From assembly GCA_030682655.1 (NCBI GenBank), contig JAUXNU010000205.1:62001-126000 (forward strand): a DNA stretch of 64,000 nt. Reading direction: 5' to 3'. The notes under the pieces were generated by a model, which worked only from the letters and a program-made list of their open reading frames with translations, was not told the DNA's origin and did no database searches. Position 1 is the first letter of the stretch. Every line of letters starts with the position of its first letter. The DNA comes from Actinomycetota bacterium. GTDB lineage: Bacteria > Actinomycetota > Coriobacteriia > Anaerosomatales > JAUXNU01. The translations under genes and the position numbers were made by a program. Positions 44,241 through 53,680 of the stretch are shown one piece after another.

Positions 44241-46367
44241 CTAGGCGGGAAGCTGATCCTCAGGGGCCGGTCTCTGGACGAACAGGCCCGTGGAGGCGGC
44301 AAGGGCCTTCCGGTCGAGGGCGTCCACCAGTGCCTCCACGATCTCCGGATCGAACTGCGTTCCCGCGCCCGCACGAAGCTCCGTGCGCGCCTCGGCGAAG
44401 GTGCGTCGCGGCCGATACGGCCACTCGGAGGTGATCGCGTCGAAAGCGTCGGACACCGCAAGTATCCGCGCCAGAAGCGGAATCTCCTCACCGGCTAGCT
44501 CGGCAGGGTATCCGGCGCCGTCCCAACGCTCGTGGTGGTGCAAGACCACCGGCTTGACCGCATCGAGGAAGTCGATCTGCTCGAGAATCCCCACACCGAT
44601 CTCCGGGTGCCTGCGCATCTCCGCCATCTCGTCGTCATTGAGCTTGGTCGGCTTGAGCAGTATCTCCTCGGACAGTCCGGTCTTCCCGATATCGTGCAGA
44701 AGCCCGGCGAACCGAAGCACCTCGATGTCTTCGATCGCCAGACCGATCTCCTGGCCGACAAGCATCGCGAGTTCCATGACGCGCCCCGCGTGGCCAGGAG
44801 CAGCGTGCTCGGAGAGATCCAAGGTCGCCGAGAGCGCCGCGACCGTCTTCGCATAGTCGTCACGCACCCGGGCGAAGACGGCGACCCGCTCGAATGTCTT
44901 TGATGCGTGCTCGGCCATTCCAAGCAGAAGGCGATGATCGAACGACTGGAAGGATCGTCCGTTCCCTGCCGCCACGAATACATAGCCCATCACATGCTCG
45001 TGCACCATGATCTCGACCGACAGCACCGACCAGGTCCCGTCGTCGGGCGCGTCCGGAGCGAGCCTCCCGAGTGATGTGATGTGCCTGACCGAGGAGAACG
45101 GCTCGACGGCAACATCTCGTCCGGTGGCCTCCCCGAGAATCCTCTCGACCGACGCCTCCGTGAGATCGGTCCCGAACGCGACTGTCGCATCGTCGAGACC
45201 CCACCCTGTGATGACGCAGCCCGCCAGATCGAAGTCGAATGTCTTGCTCAGCACGCTCAGCGTCGCCGTCGCGACCTCCGCCAAGTCCGTGCAGTCAGCC
45301 AGCCACTTCGAGAACTCGCCGAGGTGCATGAGCTCGTGCATGGTCCGATAGGCGTCATCCCTCCCGTGGGCCGTCTCGATCACGCTCGCGGCCATCTCGG
45401 CAAATCGCTCGAGGAGCCTCATCTCGTCTCCCCGGAGCTTCCTGTCTTTGCGGCACAAAGCGATGTTGAGCACGCCCTGCACCGAGTCAGCCCGCACGAG
45501 AGGAACGGACACGGCGGTCGTGATGCCACGACCGGGCTTGAGGCTTCGATTCGCTTGACCGTCGCGATCGCCGTTCACCAGAACGCTCCGGCCCGTCGCG
45601 GCAACGCGACCCGCGATACCGTCTCCGACATGGATGATAGCCCCGAGAGCATCCCTGCTGGCGTCGCCGCGGGCGGCCACCACCTCAAGCATGTCGGTCC
45701 CGGGGCGGAGGAGCATCAGTGAGCCGCTGTCGGCAGCAACGATTGCCATGGCGCGAGCGACGATGACGTCGAGGACTTCGTCCAGACGGTACTCGATCTC
45801 GTTGAGCTCCTTGCCGACTTCGACGAAGACCTCGAGTTCGCGTGTTCGCTCTGCCCAGCTCTTGTTCTCAAGCGCCCGTGCGACGGCACCTTGGGCCATC
45901 GCGCGGGTCATGACCACGAGGGACTCCACCTCGCGCTTGGTTCGAACAGGTATCTCTCTCACGGCCTTGCGCGCCCCGAACTCCGAAACACCGCGGGCCA
46001 GCAACCTCTCGAAAAGACGTTTGCGGTCGCGTGTAGAAGACACGAATCCGCCAACAATGACCACGCAGGTCCGTCGATCATCGATCTCCACGGGGGCGAC
46101 GTAGGCCGGGAGTCCGGCGCGACAGGTGATCCGGGAGATCTCTGAGGACTTGATCTCAGGGGCTTCCCCGAAGCACGTCGCGTGTGCGTCCCTCGCACCC
46201 GTCGCGAGCTCGCAATACTCGCAACGGCCACGCGAACAGACCAGCGTGCGCGCATCGGAATCGAGGACGTCGACAATGAGACCGGTGGCCTCAAGGAGAG
46301 CATCGATCGCATCACGCCACGCGCGTCCGCCGAAAGCGCTGTTGAGTACATCTCTTCCGGGTGCCAC
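44241..46367 (-). CDS. PocR-GAF-GAF-HD-GYP c-di-GMP phosphodiesterase
   Basis: 708 residues, soluble. Order: PocR-like sensor (about 20-125; Cys-rich RCEYCELATG..CFGEA and TCRAGLPAYVAPV), a short coiled coil, a GAF domain (about 190-330), a second GAF-like domain (about 345-495) and HD-GYP (about 505-690) with LLHDIGKTG and HHHERWDGAGYP, the complete metal-binding and GYP motifs. HD-GYP enzymes degrade c-di-GMP to GMP. PocR domains bind small hydrocarbon derivatives or redox ligands; the cysteines suggest metal or redox sensing. GTG start with GGGGGGA close by. It lies 69 bases upstream of the QueT and hydrogenase-like/GGDEF genes on the same strand. Confidence 0.9.
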   Translation of the reverse strand: MAPGRDVLNSAFGGRAWRDAIDALLEATGLIVDVLDSDARTLVCSRGRCEYCELATGARDAHATCFGEAPEIKSSEISRITCRAGLPAYVAPVEIDDRRTCVVIVGGFVSSTRDRKRLFERLLARGVSEFGARKAVREIPVRTKREVESLVVMTRAMAQGAVARALENKSWAERTRELEVFVEVGKELNEIEYRLDEVLDVIVARAMAIVAADSGSLMLLRPGTDMLEVVAARGDASRDALGAIIHVGDGIAGRVAATGRSVLVNGDRDGQANRSLKPGRGITTAVSVPLVRADSVQGVLNIALCRKDRKLRGDEMRLLERFAEMAASVIETAHGRDDAYRTMHELMHLGEFSKWLADCTDLAEVATATLSVLSKTFDFDLAGCVITGWGLDDATVAFGTDLTEASVERILGEATGRDVAVEPFSSVRHITSLGRLAPDAPDDGTWSVLSVEIMVHEHVMGYVFVAAGNGRSFQSFDHRLLLGMAEHASKTFERVAVFARVRDDYAKTVAALSATLDLSEHAAPGHAGRVMELAMLVGQEIGLAIEDIEVLRFAGLLHDIGKTGLSEEILLKPTKLNDDEMAEMRRHPEIGVGILEQIDFLDAVKPVVLHHHERWDGAGYPAELAGEEIPLLARILAVSDAFDAITSEWPYRPRRTFAEARTELRAGAGTQFDPEIVEALVDALDRKALAASTGLFVQRPAPEDQLPA

Positions 46368-46458
46368 AAATCCCCCGATACAAAGAAGCTCGGCCCTGGT
46401 CGGGTTATCGGCATCGACCCAAGCGCGCTTGAGGCATCACGACTGACCTCGCGGCCCC

Positions 46459-47958
46459 CTACAGCCGCCCTCGTGGAAGTCTGACCGTGAATGTTGAGCC
46501 AGCCCGCCCGACACTCTTCACCTCGATCGTACCGCCGATCGCGTCCACGACGCTCTTGGCAATCGGCAACCCAAGCCCAAACCCACCCGTCTCCTTGGAT
46601 CTTGAAGCATCACTGCGGTAGAAGCGGTCGAATATGTTGGGGATGTCCCGCTCGGGAATCCCGATGCCCGTATCTGAGATCTCTATGAGCACAACCTCAC
46701 GCCTCCGCCTCACGGACACCCCGACGGACCCGCCGAGAGGTGTGTACTTGGCCGCATTGTCCACGAGAATCGAAACCACATCTTCAATGCGGTCGGGATC
46801 TCCGACCATCATGAGCTGACCTTCGTCCGGCCCAACGAACTCAAGGCCTTTGTCGATGTATCGTGTCGCGGCGGCGGCAAGAACCTGTCTGCAACGCGAA
46901 CTCACGTCGAAACGGACGTTCTTGAACTGTATCGCCCGCTCGCTGCGGACCAGCGCGAGAAGGTCGCTGCACAGGCGAGCCATCCGCCTCGATTCTCGAT
47001 CGATCGCGCTGATCGCCTCCTCGCGCACCTCAGGGTCTTCCCCTCCCCACGCACGCAGGATGTTCGTGTAGCCCCGGATACCGGCCACAGGTGTCGCGAG
47101 TTCGTGCGAGGCGTCCGCCACGAACCTGGTCTGCGCCTCTGCACGAAGCCGAAGGCGCTCGATCAGACCGTTTATCGACCGCGCGAGATCACCGATCTCG
47201 TGCTCTCCTTGGTCAGGTAGCCGAAGATCGAGGTTCCCCGCGTCGATAGCGTCTGCTGCTCTCCGCAGGTCGTCAACGAGCTTGAGCACCCAGCCCATGC
47301 TGGTCTGCATCATCAAGACCATTACCAGCATCGCAGAAACCGCAAGCACGGACATCGGTAGACGAATGGCATCGATGACTGCCTCTTCCCGCACGGGGAA
47401 GTACGCCAGGTCAAGGACTCCGCGCGTGTCTGCCGGCAAGTCCACGGGCACGTGCAGCACGAACACGCCGAGTCGCACCGGCCCCACGAGCCCCCTGATG
47501 ACACTGCCCTCATCGAGGGTGACCTCTATCGTCTGCCGTTGCGACAGCGCGTCATCGCGCTGGGCCCCGGCTGCCGCAGGCAAGGGAATGTCGCTCGAGG
47601 ACCACGTGGCCTCCAGCTCACCCGTGGCCGGGTCCAGTACGTACAGGACCGCCTCGCCGTCCTGCAACACGCCCCGCGTCAGAATGCGCGGCATACTTGC
47701 CATTACCAGGCGGAGCGCCTCCCGTTCACGCGCGGGCCCCTCAAGTCCTTCGGCGGCAGCGGCAAGCTTCCCGGCGGTGATCTCGCTCTTCAGCGCCTCG
47801 GTCGCCGCATGACCCATACTGGCGGTTGCGCCCCTCGCCACCATAGCCATGCCATCGGAAACGACGACATACGTAGTCAAGGCCACGCCGCCGATGACGA
47901 GAGCCGCAAACAGGATCGAGACAATCAGAAGCCAGGACCGCAGCGATGAACGCCGCAT
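46459..47958 (-). CDS. Sensor histidine kinase (OmpR-pair)
   Basis: 499 residues. Two membrane helices (about 9-31 and 195-220) flank an extracytoplasmic sensor of about 165 residues; then HAMP, HisKA with VADASHELATPVAG (phospho-His) and HATPase with N box VDNAAKYTP, G1 ISDTGIGIPE and G2 GGFGLGLPIAK. Start at 47958 follows GAGGGG and sits at the stop of the response regulator gene, so the two are co-translated. Signal unknown. Confidence 0.93.
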   Translation of the reverse strand: MRRSSLRSWLLIVSILFAALVIGGVALTTYVVVSDGMAMVARGATASMGHAATEALKSEITAGKLAAAAEGLEGPAREREALRLVMASMPRILTRGVLQDGEAVLYVLDPATGELEATWSSSDIPLPAAAGAQRDDALSQRQTIEVTLDEGSVIRGLVGPVRLGVFVLHVPVDLPADTRGVLDLAYFPVREEAVIDAIRLPMSVLAVSAMLVMVLMMQTSMGWVLKLVDDLRRAADAIDAGNLDLRLPDQGEHEIGDLARSINGLIERLRLRAEAQTRFVADASHELATPVAGIRGYTNILRAWGGEDPEVREEAISAIDRESRRMARLCSDLLALVRSERAIQFKNVRFDVSSRCRQVLAAAATRYIDKGLEFVGPDEGQLMMVGDPDRIEDVVSILVDNAAKYTPLGGSVGVSVRRRREVVLIEISDTGIGIPERDIPNIFDRFYRSDASRSKETGGFGLGLPIAKSVVDAIGGTIEVKSVGRAGSTFTVRLPRGRL

Positions 47959-47960
47959 GG

Positions 47961-48641
47961 TCAGCCCCTCGCGAAGAAGTACCCGACACCCCGAATTGTC
48001 TGGATGGTCGTGTTGTCGCGATCGCCTATCTTGTTGCGAAGGTGGCAGACGAAGACCTCGATGACATTGCTGTCCGTCGCATGCTGGCCACCCCATACAG
48101 CCTCGAGAATCTCGTCCCGCGAGATGACCCTCCCCGCGTTGCCGACGAGATACGCGAGGAGATCGAACTCCTTGGCGGTCAGGTCGACTGTCTCACTGTT
48201 GACAGTGGCGCGACGGGAGTCCGGGTTGATCTCGACTCCACTTGCCTTGACGATGCCCTGCGGGCGCTCGAGCTCAGTGCGACGGAGCAGAGCGCGCACG
48301 CGAGAGAGCAGCTCGGGGATCTCGAATGGCTTGCGGAGGTAGTCATCGGCGCCTGAGTCGAACCCGGCGACGACATCCTGTGTCTCGGCACGGGCCGTGA
48401 GCATGAGAATCGGGAACGCCTTGCCTTGCTCCCGGAGCTGGCGAGACACCTCGATCCCGTCGAGGCCCGGCAGCATGAGATCGAGAATCAGCAGGTCGGG
48501 GTCTTCGTCAGCGACGGCGGCCAGAGCCGCGGTGCCATCGGCCACCTTGCGCACCGAGAAGCCCGCGTGTGAAAGCTCCAGCTCAACGAATCGGGCGATT
48601 GTCACATCGTCCTCAACGACTAGCACAGTCGGCTGACTCAT
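47961..48641 (-). CDS. OmpR-family response regulator
   Basis: 226 residues. Receiver domain (1-118: VVEDD, LLILDLMLPGLDG with phospho-Asp, LTARAE, KPFE) and a winged-helix OmpR/PhoB domain (about 130-225: LTAKEFDLLAYLVGN; SRDEILEAVWG; NVIEVFVCHLRNKI; IQTIRGVGYFF). Partner kinase gene follows directly. Start ATG at 48641 follows GGAG; the longer upstream frame is not used. Confidence 0.93.
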   Translation of the reverse strand: MSQPTVLVVEDDVTIARFVELELSHAGFSVRKVADGTAALAAVADEDPDLLILDLMLPGLDGIEVSRQLREQGKAFPILMLTARAETQDVVAGFDSGADDYLRKPFEIPELLSRVRALLRRTELERPQGIVKASGVEINPDSRRATVNSETVDLTAKEFDLLAYLVGNAGRVISRDEILEAVWGGQHATDSNVIEVFVCHLRNKIGDRDNTTIQTIRGVGYFFARG

Positions 48642-48677
48642 GCTGCTCCGTTCTTCCACACTCAACCACCCCACAAC

Positions 48678-48706
48678 AGAATACAGCACACAGCCCTCGC
48701 GGTCAG
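48678..48706 (-). promoter_or_regulatory. Candidate promoter of the OmpR/histidine kinase pair
   Basis: Minus-strand CTGACC (48706-48701), a 17-base spacer and TATTCT (48683-48678). The -35 overlaps the end of asd. Predicted leader about 30 bases. Confidence 0.4.
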
Positions 48707-49725
48707 CCCAGTAGCAGACCCGCGATCTGCACGGCGTTCAACGCCGCTCCCTTGCGCAGTTGATCGGCGACGACCCACATGGACAAGCCATGCTCGACGG
48801 TCGTGTCCACCCTGAGTCTGCCGATGAACGTATCGTCGGTCCCCTCGAGCTCGGCCGGCATCGGATACGTGCTGTCCTTAGGATCATCCACAAGCTGCAC
48901 CCCGGCCGCGGCCTGAAGCGCGGCTCTGGCCGCACCCAGCGTGACCTCGCGCTCGAATTCGATGGTGATCGCCTCGGAATGGCAGCGCAGCACCGGGACC
49001 CGCACGCACGTCGCATGTACCGCAAGCTCGGGTGCGTGCATGATCTTCTTGGTCTCGACGACCATCTTCCATTCCTCTTTGGTCGACCCGTCTTCCATGA
49101 ACGCATCGATCTGCGGGATGCAGTTGAATGCGATCCTGTGGGCGAACTGCTCGACGTGAAGCTCACGGCCTTCGAGGAAGTCCCTGCTCTGGTCGTAGAG
49201 TTCGTCCATTGCGGCCTGTCCGGCACCGGAGGCGGCCTGGTAGGTCGATACGATGACGCGCCGGATCGGGGCGAGACGTGCCAGGGGCGCGAGAGCCACG
49301 ACCATCTGGATCGTCGAGCAGTTCGGGTTGGCGATGACGCCGGAGTGCCACCGAACGTCCTCGGGATTCACCTCGGGCACCACGAGCGGCACGTCCTCAT
49401 CCATGCGGAATGCCGAGGAGTTGTCGATCATCACACACCCGGCGTCCTCTACCGCTGCGCGCATCTGCCTGGAGATGCCCGCGCCTGCAGAGAACAGCGC
49501 GATGTCGACTCCCTCGAAGGACGACTCAACCATCTCCTGGACCACGAGTGCAGCCTCGCCGAAAGGGAGCGACTTGCCGGCTGAACGGGACGAAGCCAAA
49601 GCGATAACCCGATCGGCTGGGAAGCCAGTCTGCTCGAGCACCTTGAGCATCTCGATGCCCACGGCGCCGGTAGCGCCGGCGACCGCGACGACCGGCCGCG
49701 AGGGCATTGTCCTATCCCACGACAT
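48703..49725 (-). CDS. asd: Aspartate-semialdehyde dehydrogenase
   Basis: 340-residue NADP-dependent enzyme converting aspartyl phosphate to aspartate semialdehyde for lysine, threonine, methionine and diaminopimelate. Nucleotide motif GATGAVG near residue 18, active-site Cys in NPNCSTIQMV, and a His/Arg region RVPVLRCHSEAI. Start ATG follows GGAGGAG. It starts 2 bases after lysC ends. Confidence 0.96.
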   Translation of the reverse strand: MSWDRTMPSRPVVAVAGATGAVGIEMLKVLEQTGFPADRVIALASSRSAGKSLPFGEAALVVQEMVESSFEGVDIALFSAGAGISRQMRAAVEDAGCVMIDNSSAFRMDEDVPLVVPEVNPEDVRWHSGVIANPNCSTIQMVVALAPLARLAPIRRVIVSTYQAASGAGQAAMDELYDQSRDFLEGRELHVEQFAHRIAFNCIPQIDAFMEDGSTKEEWKMVVETKKIMHAPELAVHATCVRVPVLRCHSEAITIEFEREVTLGAARAALQAAAGVQLVDDPKDSTYPMPAELEGTDDTFIGRLRVDTTVEHGLSMWVVADQLRKGAALNAVQIAGLLLG

Positions 49726-49727
49726 GG

Positions 49728-50987
49728 CTAGTCTCCTCCGCCGCAGCCCGGGGCGACTTCCGCCACTACTTCAGCGTCGGACAAGCCGAAGCTTCCGTGC
49801 AGCGCGCGCACGGCGACGTCAGCTTGATCGCGAGATATCACGCACGATATCCGAATCGATGATGTGGAGATCATGTCCAGGTTGACTCCCGCGTCAGCGA
49901 GCGCACTGAACATCTGCGCGGCCACGCCGGGGTGAGTCTTCATGCCAGCGCCTACAAGCGATATCTTCGCAATCGACTCGTCGAGCAGCCAGTTTCGGGC
50001 CCCAAGATCAACGGCGACAGCCTCGGTGGTATTCCTGGCACGGATGAGGCCCTCTTTCGGCACGGTGAACGAGATGTCGGTCGACCCGGCCTCCGAGACG
50101 TTCTGAATGATCATGTCGACATTCACGTTGTCCTCGGCGAGTCTGTTGAAGACGATCGCGGCGACGCCCGGCCGGTCAGGAACACCGCGGATCGTGACCT
50201 TCGCCTCGGACGTGTCGTGGGTGACCCCGGAGATGATGGCCTGTTCCATCGTGTCGTCGACCTCCTTGACGATGGTGCCTGGCATGTCGTTGAAACTCGA
50301 ACGGCAGTGAAGCGTCACGCCGTGGTTGCGCGCGAACTCGACTGCCCGGAGTTGAAGCACCTTGGCGCCCGTAGCGGCCATCTCGAGCATCTCCTCGTAA
50401 GAGATCACGTCGATCTTGCGCGCGTCCTTGACGATGCGCGGGTCAGCCGTGTACACGCCATCGACATCGGTGTAGATCTCGCAAAGGTCGGCCCCGATGC
50501 CGGCCGCTATGGCGACGGCCGTGGTGTCGGATCCTCCTCGGCCAAGCGTGGTGATCTGGCCGTCAGGAGTCATCCCCTGAAAGCCGGCCACGATGACGAT
50601 CTTGCCCTCTTCGAGTGCACTCCTGACCCGATCGCCTCTCACCTCTTGGATCTTCGCCTTCGTGTGGCCGGCATCTGTCACTATGCCGACCTGTGCGCCG
50701 GTGAAGGAGATCGCCTCGTGCCCCAGCGAGTGTATGGCCATCGCCAGGAGTGCGATCGTGACCTGCTCGCCGGTCGCAAGAAGCATGTCCATCTCGCGCA
50801 CCGGAGGCTCTACGGTGATCGCCTCCGCCAGCGAGACGAGCTCGTCTGTCACGTCCCCCATCGCCGAGACGACGGCGACGACGCTGTCGCCCGACTCGCT
50901 ACGCGCGACCAGTCGACGCGCGACGTCCAGGATGCGTTCAGTGGTGCCGACGGATGTCCCGCCGAACTTTGTCACGACAAGTGCCAT
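49728..50987 (-). CDS. lysC: Aspartokinase
   Basis: 419 residues. Kinase domain begins MALVVTKFGGTSVG (KFGGTS) with GRGGSDTTAVAIA; two ACT domains follow (from about 265) and would give feedback inhibition by lysine and/or threonine. First enzyme of the aspartate pathway. The start at 50987 is chosen because KFGGTS must lie at the N terminus; a longer open frame is discounted. Operon with asd. Confidence 0.96.
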   Translation of the reverse strand: MALVVTKFGGTSVGTTERILDVARRLVARSESGDSVVAVVSAMGDVTDELVSLAEAITVEPPVREMDMLLATGEQVTIALLAMAIHSLGHEAISFTGAQVGIVTDAGHTKAKIQEVRGDRVRSALEEGKIVIVAGFQGMTPDGQITTLGRGGSDTTAVAIAAGIGADLCEIYTDVDGVYTADPRIVKDARKIDVISYEEMLEMAATGAKVLQLRAVEFARNHGVTLHCRSSFNDMPGTIVKEVDDTMEQAIISGVTHDTSEAKVTIRGVPDRPGVAAIVFNRLAEDNVNVDMIIQNVSEAGSTDISFTVPKEGLIRARNTTEAVAVDLGARNWLLDESIAKISLVGAGMKTHPGVAAQMFSALADAGVNLDMISTSSIRISCVISRDQADVAVRALHGSFGLSDAEVVAEVAPGCGGGD

Positions 50988-51018
50988 CGGAAATCCCCCG
51001 GAGGTCCTGTCCTGCTCC

Positions 51019-51056
51019 GGCGGCGTACGCCGCCCGAAGGTTGCGCCATAGTGTAG
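51019..51056 (-). promoter_or_regulatory. lysC upstream region with a 16-bp perfect palindrome
   Basis: GGCGGCGTACGCCGCC (51019-51034) is a perfect palindrome, 32 bases before the lysC start. A TACACT -10-like box lies at 51055-51050 on the minus strand. The palindrome would be in the leader as a hairpin or act as an operator. No lysine riboswitch consensus is visible. Confidence 0.35.
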
Positions 51057-51091
51057 CATCGCCCGGACCCGGCACGACGCGAGTTGACAGC

Positions 51092-53680
51092 CTACGCTGT
51101 GTAGAAGCCGAGTGCTGCAGAAAGGCGGCGCATTCGCTCGGACAGCATCGCCAACGAATCCGCGTGGAAGTGGTCGACAAGGGTGTGCCCTGACGTACGG
51201 GTGACGGCCTTGTCGACGATGCGCAGAGCGTTGCGCATCGTCTCGATCTCCGCGTCCAACAACTCGCACCCGTCAAAGCGAACACCGACGTGCCCGGAAC
51301 TCACGGAGATCGGGTAGCCATCACTGGCAAAGGCGGCATTGATCTCGCGCTCGACATTTGAGGTCAGACGAGGTCCGGCGAGCTTCCTGAAGCTCTGCAA
51401 CATGCCTTCAGCGAGCGCGACGAAGATGGCACGAGCCTCCTCCGGCTGAACCTCAGCCACATCGAAGAGTTCGTCAGCGACGATCTCGTGATGATTACCG
51501 AACCGCATGATCTCGACAAACGTGGCAACGATTCGGGGGTCGAACTGAGTACCCGAACAGCGCTCGAGCTCGGCGATCCCCTCTTCGATCGTCCGTCCGC
51601 GACGGTAGGGCCGATCCGAGATCATGGCCTCGAACGCATCGGCGACCGTGAGAATCCGGGCAAGGAGTGGCGTCTCCTCGGCCTTGAGACCGGCTGGATA
51701 GCCCGCCCCGTCCCATCGCTCGTGATGGTGTCTGACAACCGGCGTGATCGGCCAAGGAAAGCCGACGGGCTTGAGGATGTTCGCACCTATGAGGGGATGG
51801 TGGCGCATCTGGGACATCTCGTCGTCGGTCAAGCTGCCCGGCTTGAGCAAGATGGCTTCCTGGACGCCGATCTTGCCGATATCGTGCAGGTAGGCAGCCA
51901 TCTCAAGCGCCACTCGCTGCTCGTGCGAGAGACCGAGCTCTTCCCCGATCATTCCCGAGTACATCGCTACGCGGTCTGAGTGGCCGCGGGTGTAGGGGTC
52001 CTTGGCGTCAACTGCGGCGGCAAGCGATCTGACAGTGGAAAGGTACGCTTCCTGAAGGCTGGAGAACAGCTCGATATTGCCGATCGCAATGGTCACGTGG
52101 TTCGCGATGGTTGACAGAAGCCGGACATCATCGCTGTTGAATCGGAACTCCGGATCGTCGCTGCCAACGATAATCGCTCCAATCGCGCCCTCCGCGGAGG
52201 TGAGCGGTACGCACAGCGCCGCAAGAGCCCCGGACACGTGATCGACCTGATCGCCCTTGCCCTGATCCCCGGTAGGGTTGAAGATGAGCGGCCGACCCTC
52301 GCGGATGACCCACTCCGACATGGAGCTGCGCAGGGCCTCCTCGTCGGGCTCGAAGGTCGACGGCCCGCGCCAGGCGCGAATCGCGAGCTGCCCCGAGTTC
52401 CTGTCACGGATGGTCACGTAGCCGATGTCGAGGTTGAAGATGCGCAGTGCGGAATCCAGCACTGAGTCCAGCAAGACGTCCATCTCAAGGGTGGCCCCGA
52501 GGGCGCGACTCATTTCGTACAACGTCGCGAGCTCGAGCACCTTCTTGGTCAGTGATTCGCTGCGTTCTCTGAGAGCATCGGTCATCTGGTTGAAACTCTC
52601 CGCGAGCGCAGAGACTTCGTTGGCACCGGAGACGCGTATCTTCGTCGAGAAGTCGCCGTCGGCGATACGTCGCGCGCCTTCGGCAAGATCCGCGAGCGGG
52701 TCGGACACCCGGCGGGCAACCCAGCCACCCAGACCGACGAGCGCGAGGACTGCGAAGACCGACCACATCGTGATGAGATTCGTCGTGGTCTGGCCCGCCC
52801 GGTCGCTGACCTCCTGGCTGACAACGGAGACCAGATAGCCATAGCTGCTCGGGAATGGATCGTCCTGCAACTCGACGCGCTGGGCCCAAACCCGGTAGTT
52901 TCCCTCGTCGGTCTTGAGCCTCGCCGTTCCGGGGCGCCCGGGCTGCGCTGCCTGGAGTGCTGTCGCCAACGCGGGTGCCGGTTCGTCGAGCGCATCCTGG
53001 AGAGCCCGGTACGCCTCTGCACTGGTCGCTCTCGATGGCACGATCGTCCGCGCGACCTCCCGGGTCTCACCGTCATAGAAGGCAACAGCTTCACCAACGC
53101 CGCTGCCGAGCGAGTCCAGGAATGCCTGGTCGACAATCTCCGATACCGCGAGTGTATAGGTCTCCTCGCCGCGCGCTCCTGCCACTATGGGTTGAAGAAC
53201 AGTGAGCGTCAGCCTGCCGCCCAGTAGGAGGAACGTGGGGTGACTCATGGCGATCTCAGCGTATGCTCGTTGTTCTCCAAGCGGCATGTCTCCGGGCATG
53301 ATGCCCGCAAGACCGGAACTGACAACCACCCGACCCGTCGAGTCCAGCAGCATCACGTCATCAAACCCGAGCGCAACGTTGGTCTGCACGACCACTCCGC
53401 GCGCCTCGGTCATATCTCCCCCGGAAAGCGCCTCTTTCAGCCGTTGATTCTCAGACGCGAGCTTGGCGATGCTCTTCATCGTCTGAGCCCTGGCATCGAA
53501 ACCCGTCTCGAGGTTGTGTGTGACGCTCTCGGCCACCTGATCGACCCACTGGTCGGTGAGGCTTGACAGGAAGTAGACAGCGACTACCGTAGCAAGAAGG
53601 CCCACGACAAGTGACGCCAAGACCAGGGGAACAACGATCTGGCTGTAGAGATGCTTCCCGAGGAGGTTGAACCGCATCAT
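51092..53680 (-). CDS. Membrane Cache-HAMP-GAF-HD-GYP c-di-GMP phosphodiesterase
   Basis: 862 residues. Membrane helix (about 14-37), a large extracytoplasmic Cache-type domain (about 40-300), second helix (about 305-327), HAMP, GAF (about 400-545), HD-GYP (about 550-730) with YLHDIGKIG and HHHERWDGAGYP, then about 130 extra C-terminal residues of unknown role. Intact catalytic motifs predict c-di-GMP hydrolysis. The start ATG overlaps the stop of the PstS-like lipoprotein gene by ATGA, so the two are coupled and the lipoprotein probably feeds this sensor. Confidence 0.92.
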   Translation of the reverse strand: MMRFNLLGKHLYSQIVVPLVLASLVVGLLATVVAVYFLSSLTDQWVDQVAESVTHNLETGFDARAQTMKSIAKLASENQRLKEALSGGDMTEARGVVVQTNVALGFDDVMLLDSTGRVVVSSGLAGIMPGDMPLGEQRAYAEIAMSHPTFLLLGGRLTLTVLQPIVAGARGEETYTLAVSEIVDQAFLDSLGSGVGEAVAFYDGETREVARTIVPSRATSAEAYRALQDALDEPAPALATALQAAQPGRPGTARLKTDEGNYRVWAQRVELQDDPFPSSYGYLVSVVSQEVSDRAGQTTTNLITMWSVFAVLALVGLGGWVARRVSDPLADLAEGARRIADGDFSTKIRVSGANEVSALAESFNQMTDALRERSESLTKKVLELATLYEMSRALGATLEMDVLLDSVLDSALRIFNLDIGYVTIRDRNSGQLAIRAWRGPSTFEPDEEALRSSMSEWVIREGRPLIFNPTGDQGKGDQVDHVSGALAALCVPLTSAEGAIGAIIVGSDDPEFRFNSDDVRLLSTIANHVTIAIGNIELFSSLQEAYLSTVRSLAAAVDAKDPYTRGHSDRVAMYSGMIGEELGLSHEQRVALEMAAYLHDIGKIGVQEAILLKPGSLTDDEMSQMRHHPLIGANILKPVGFPWPITPVVRHHHERWDGAGYPAGLKAEETPLLARILTVADAFEAMISDRPYRRGRTIEEGIAELERCSGTQFDPRIVATFVEIMRFGNHHEIVADELFDVAEVQPEEARAIFVALAEGMLQSFRKLAGPRLTSNVEREINAAFASDGYPISVSSGHVGVRFDGCELLDAEIETMRNALRIVDKAVTRTSGHTLVDHFHADSLAMLSERMRRLSAALGFYTA

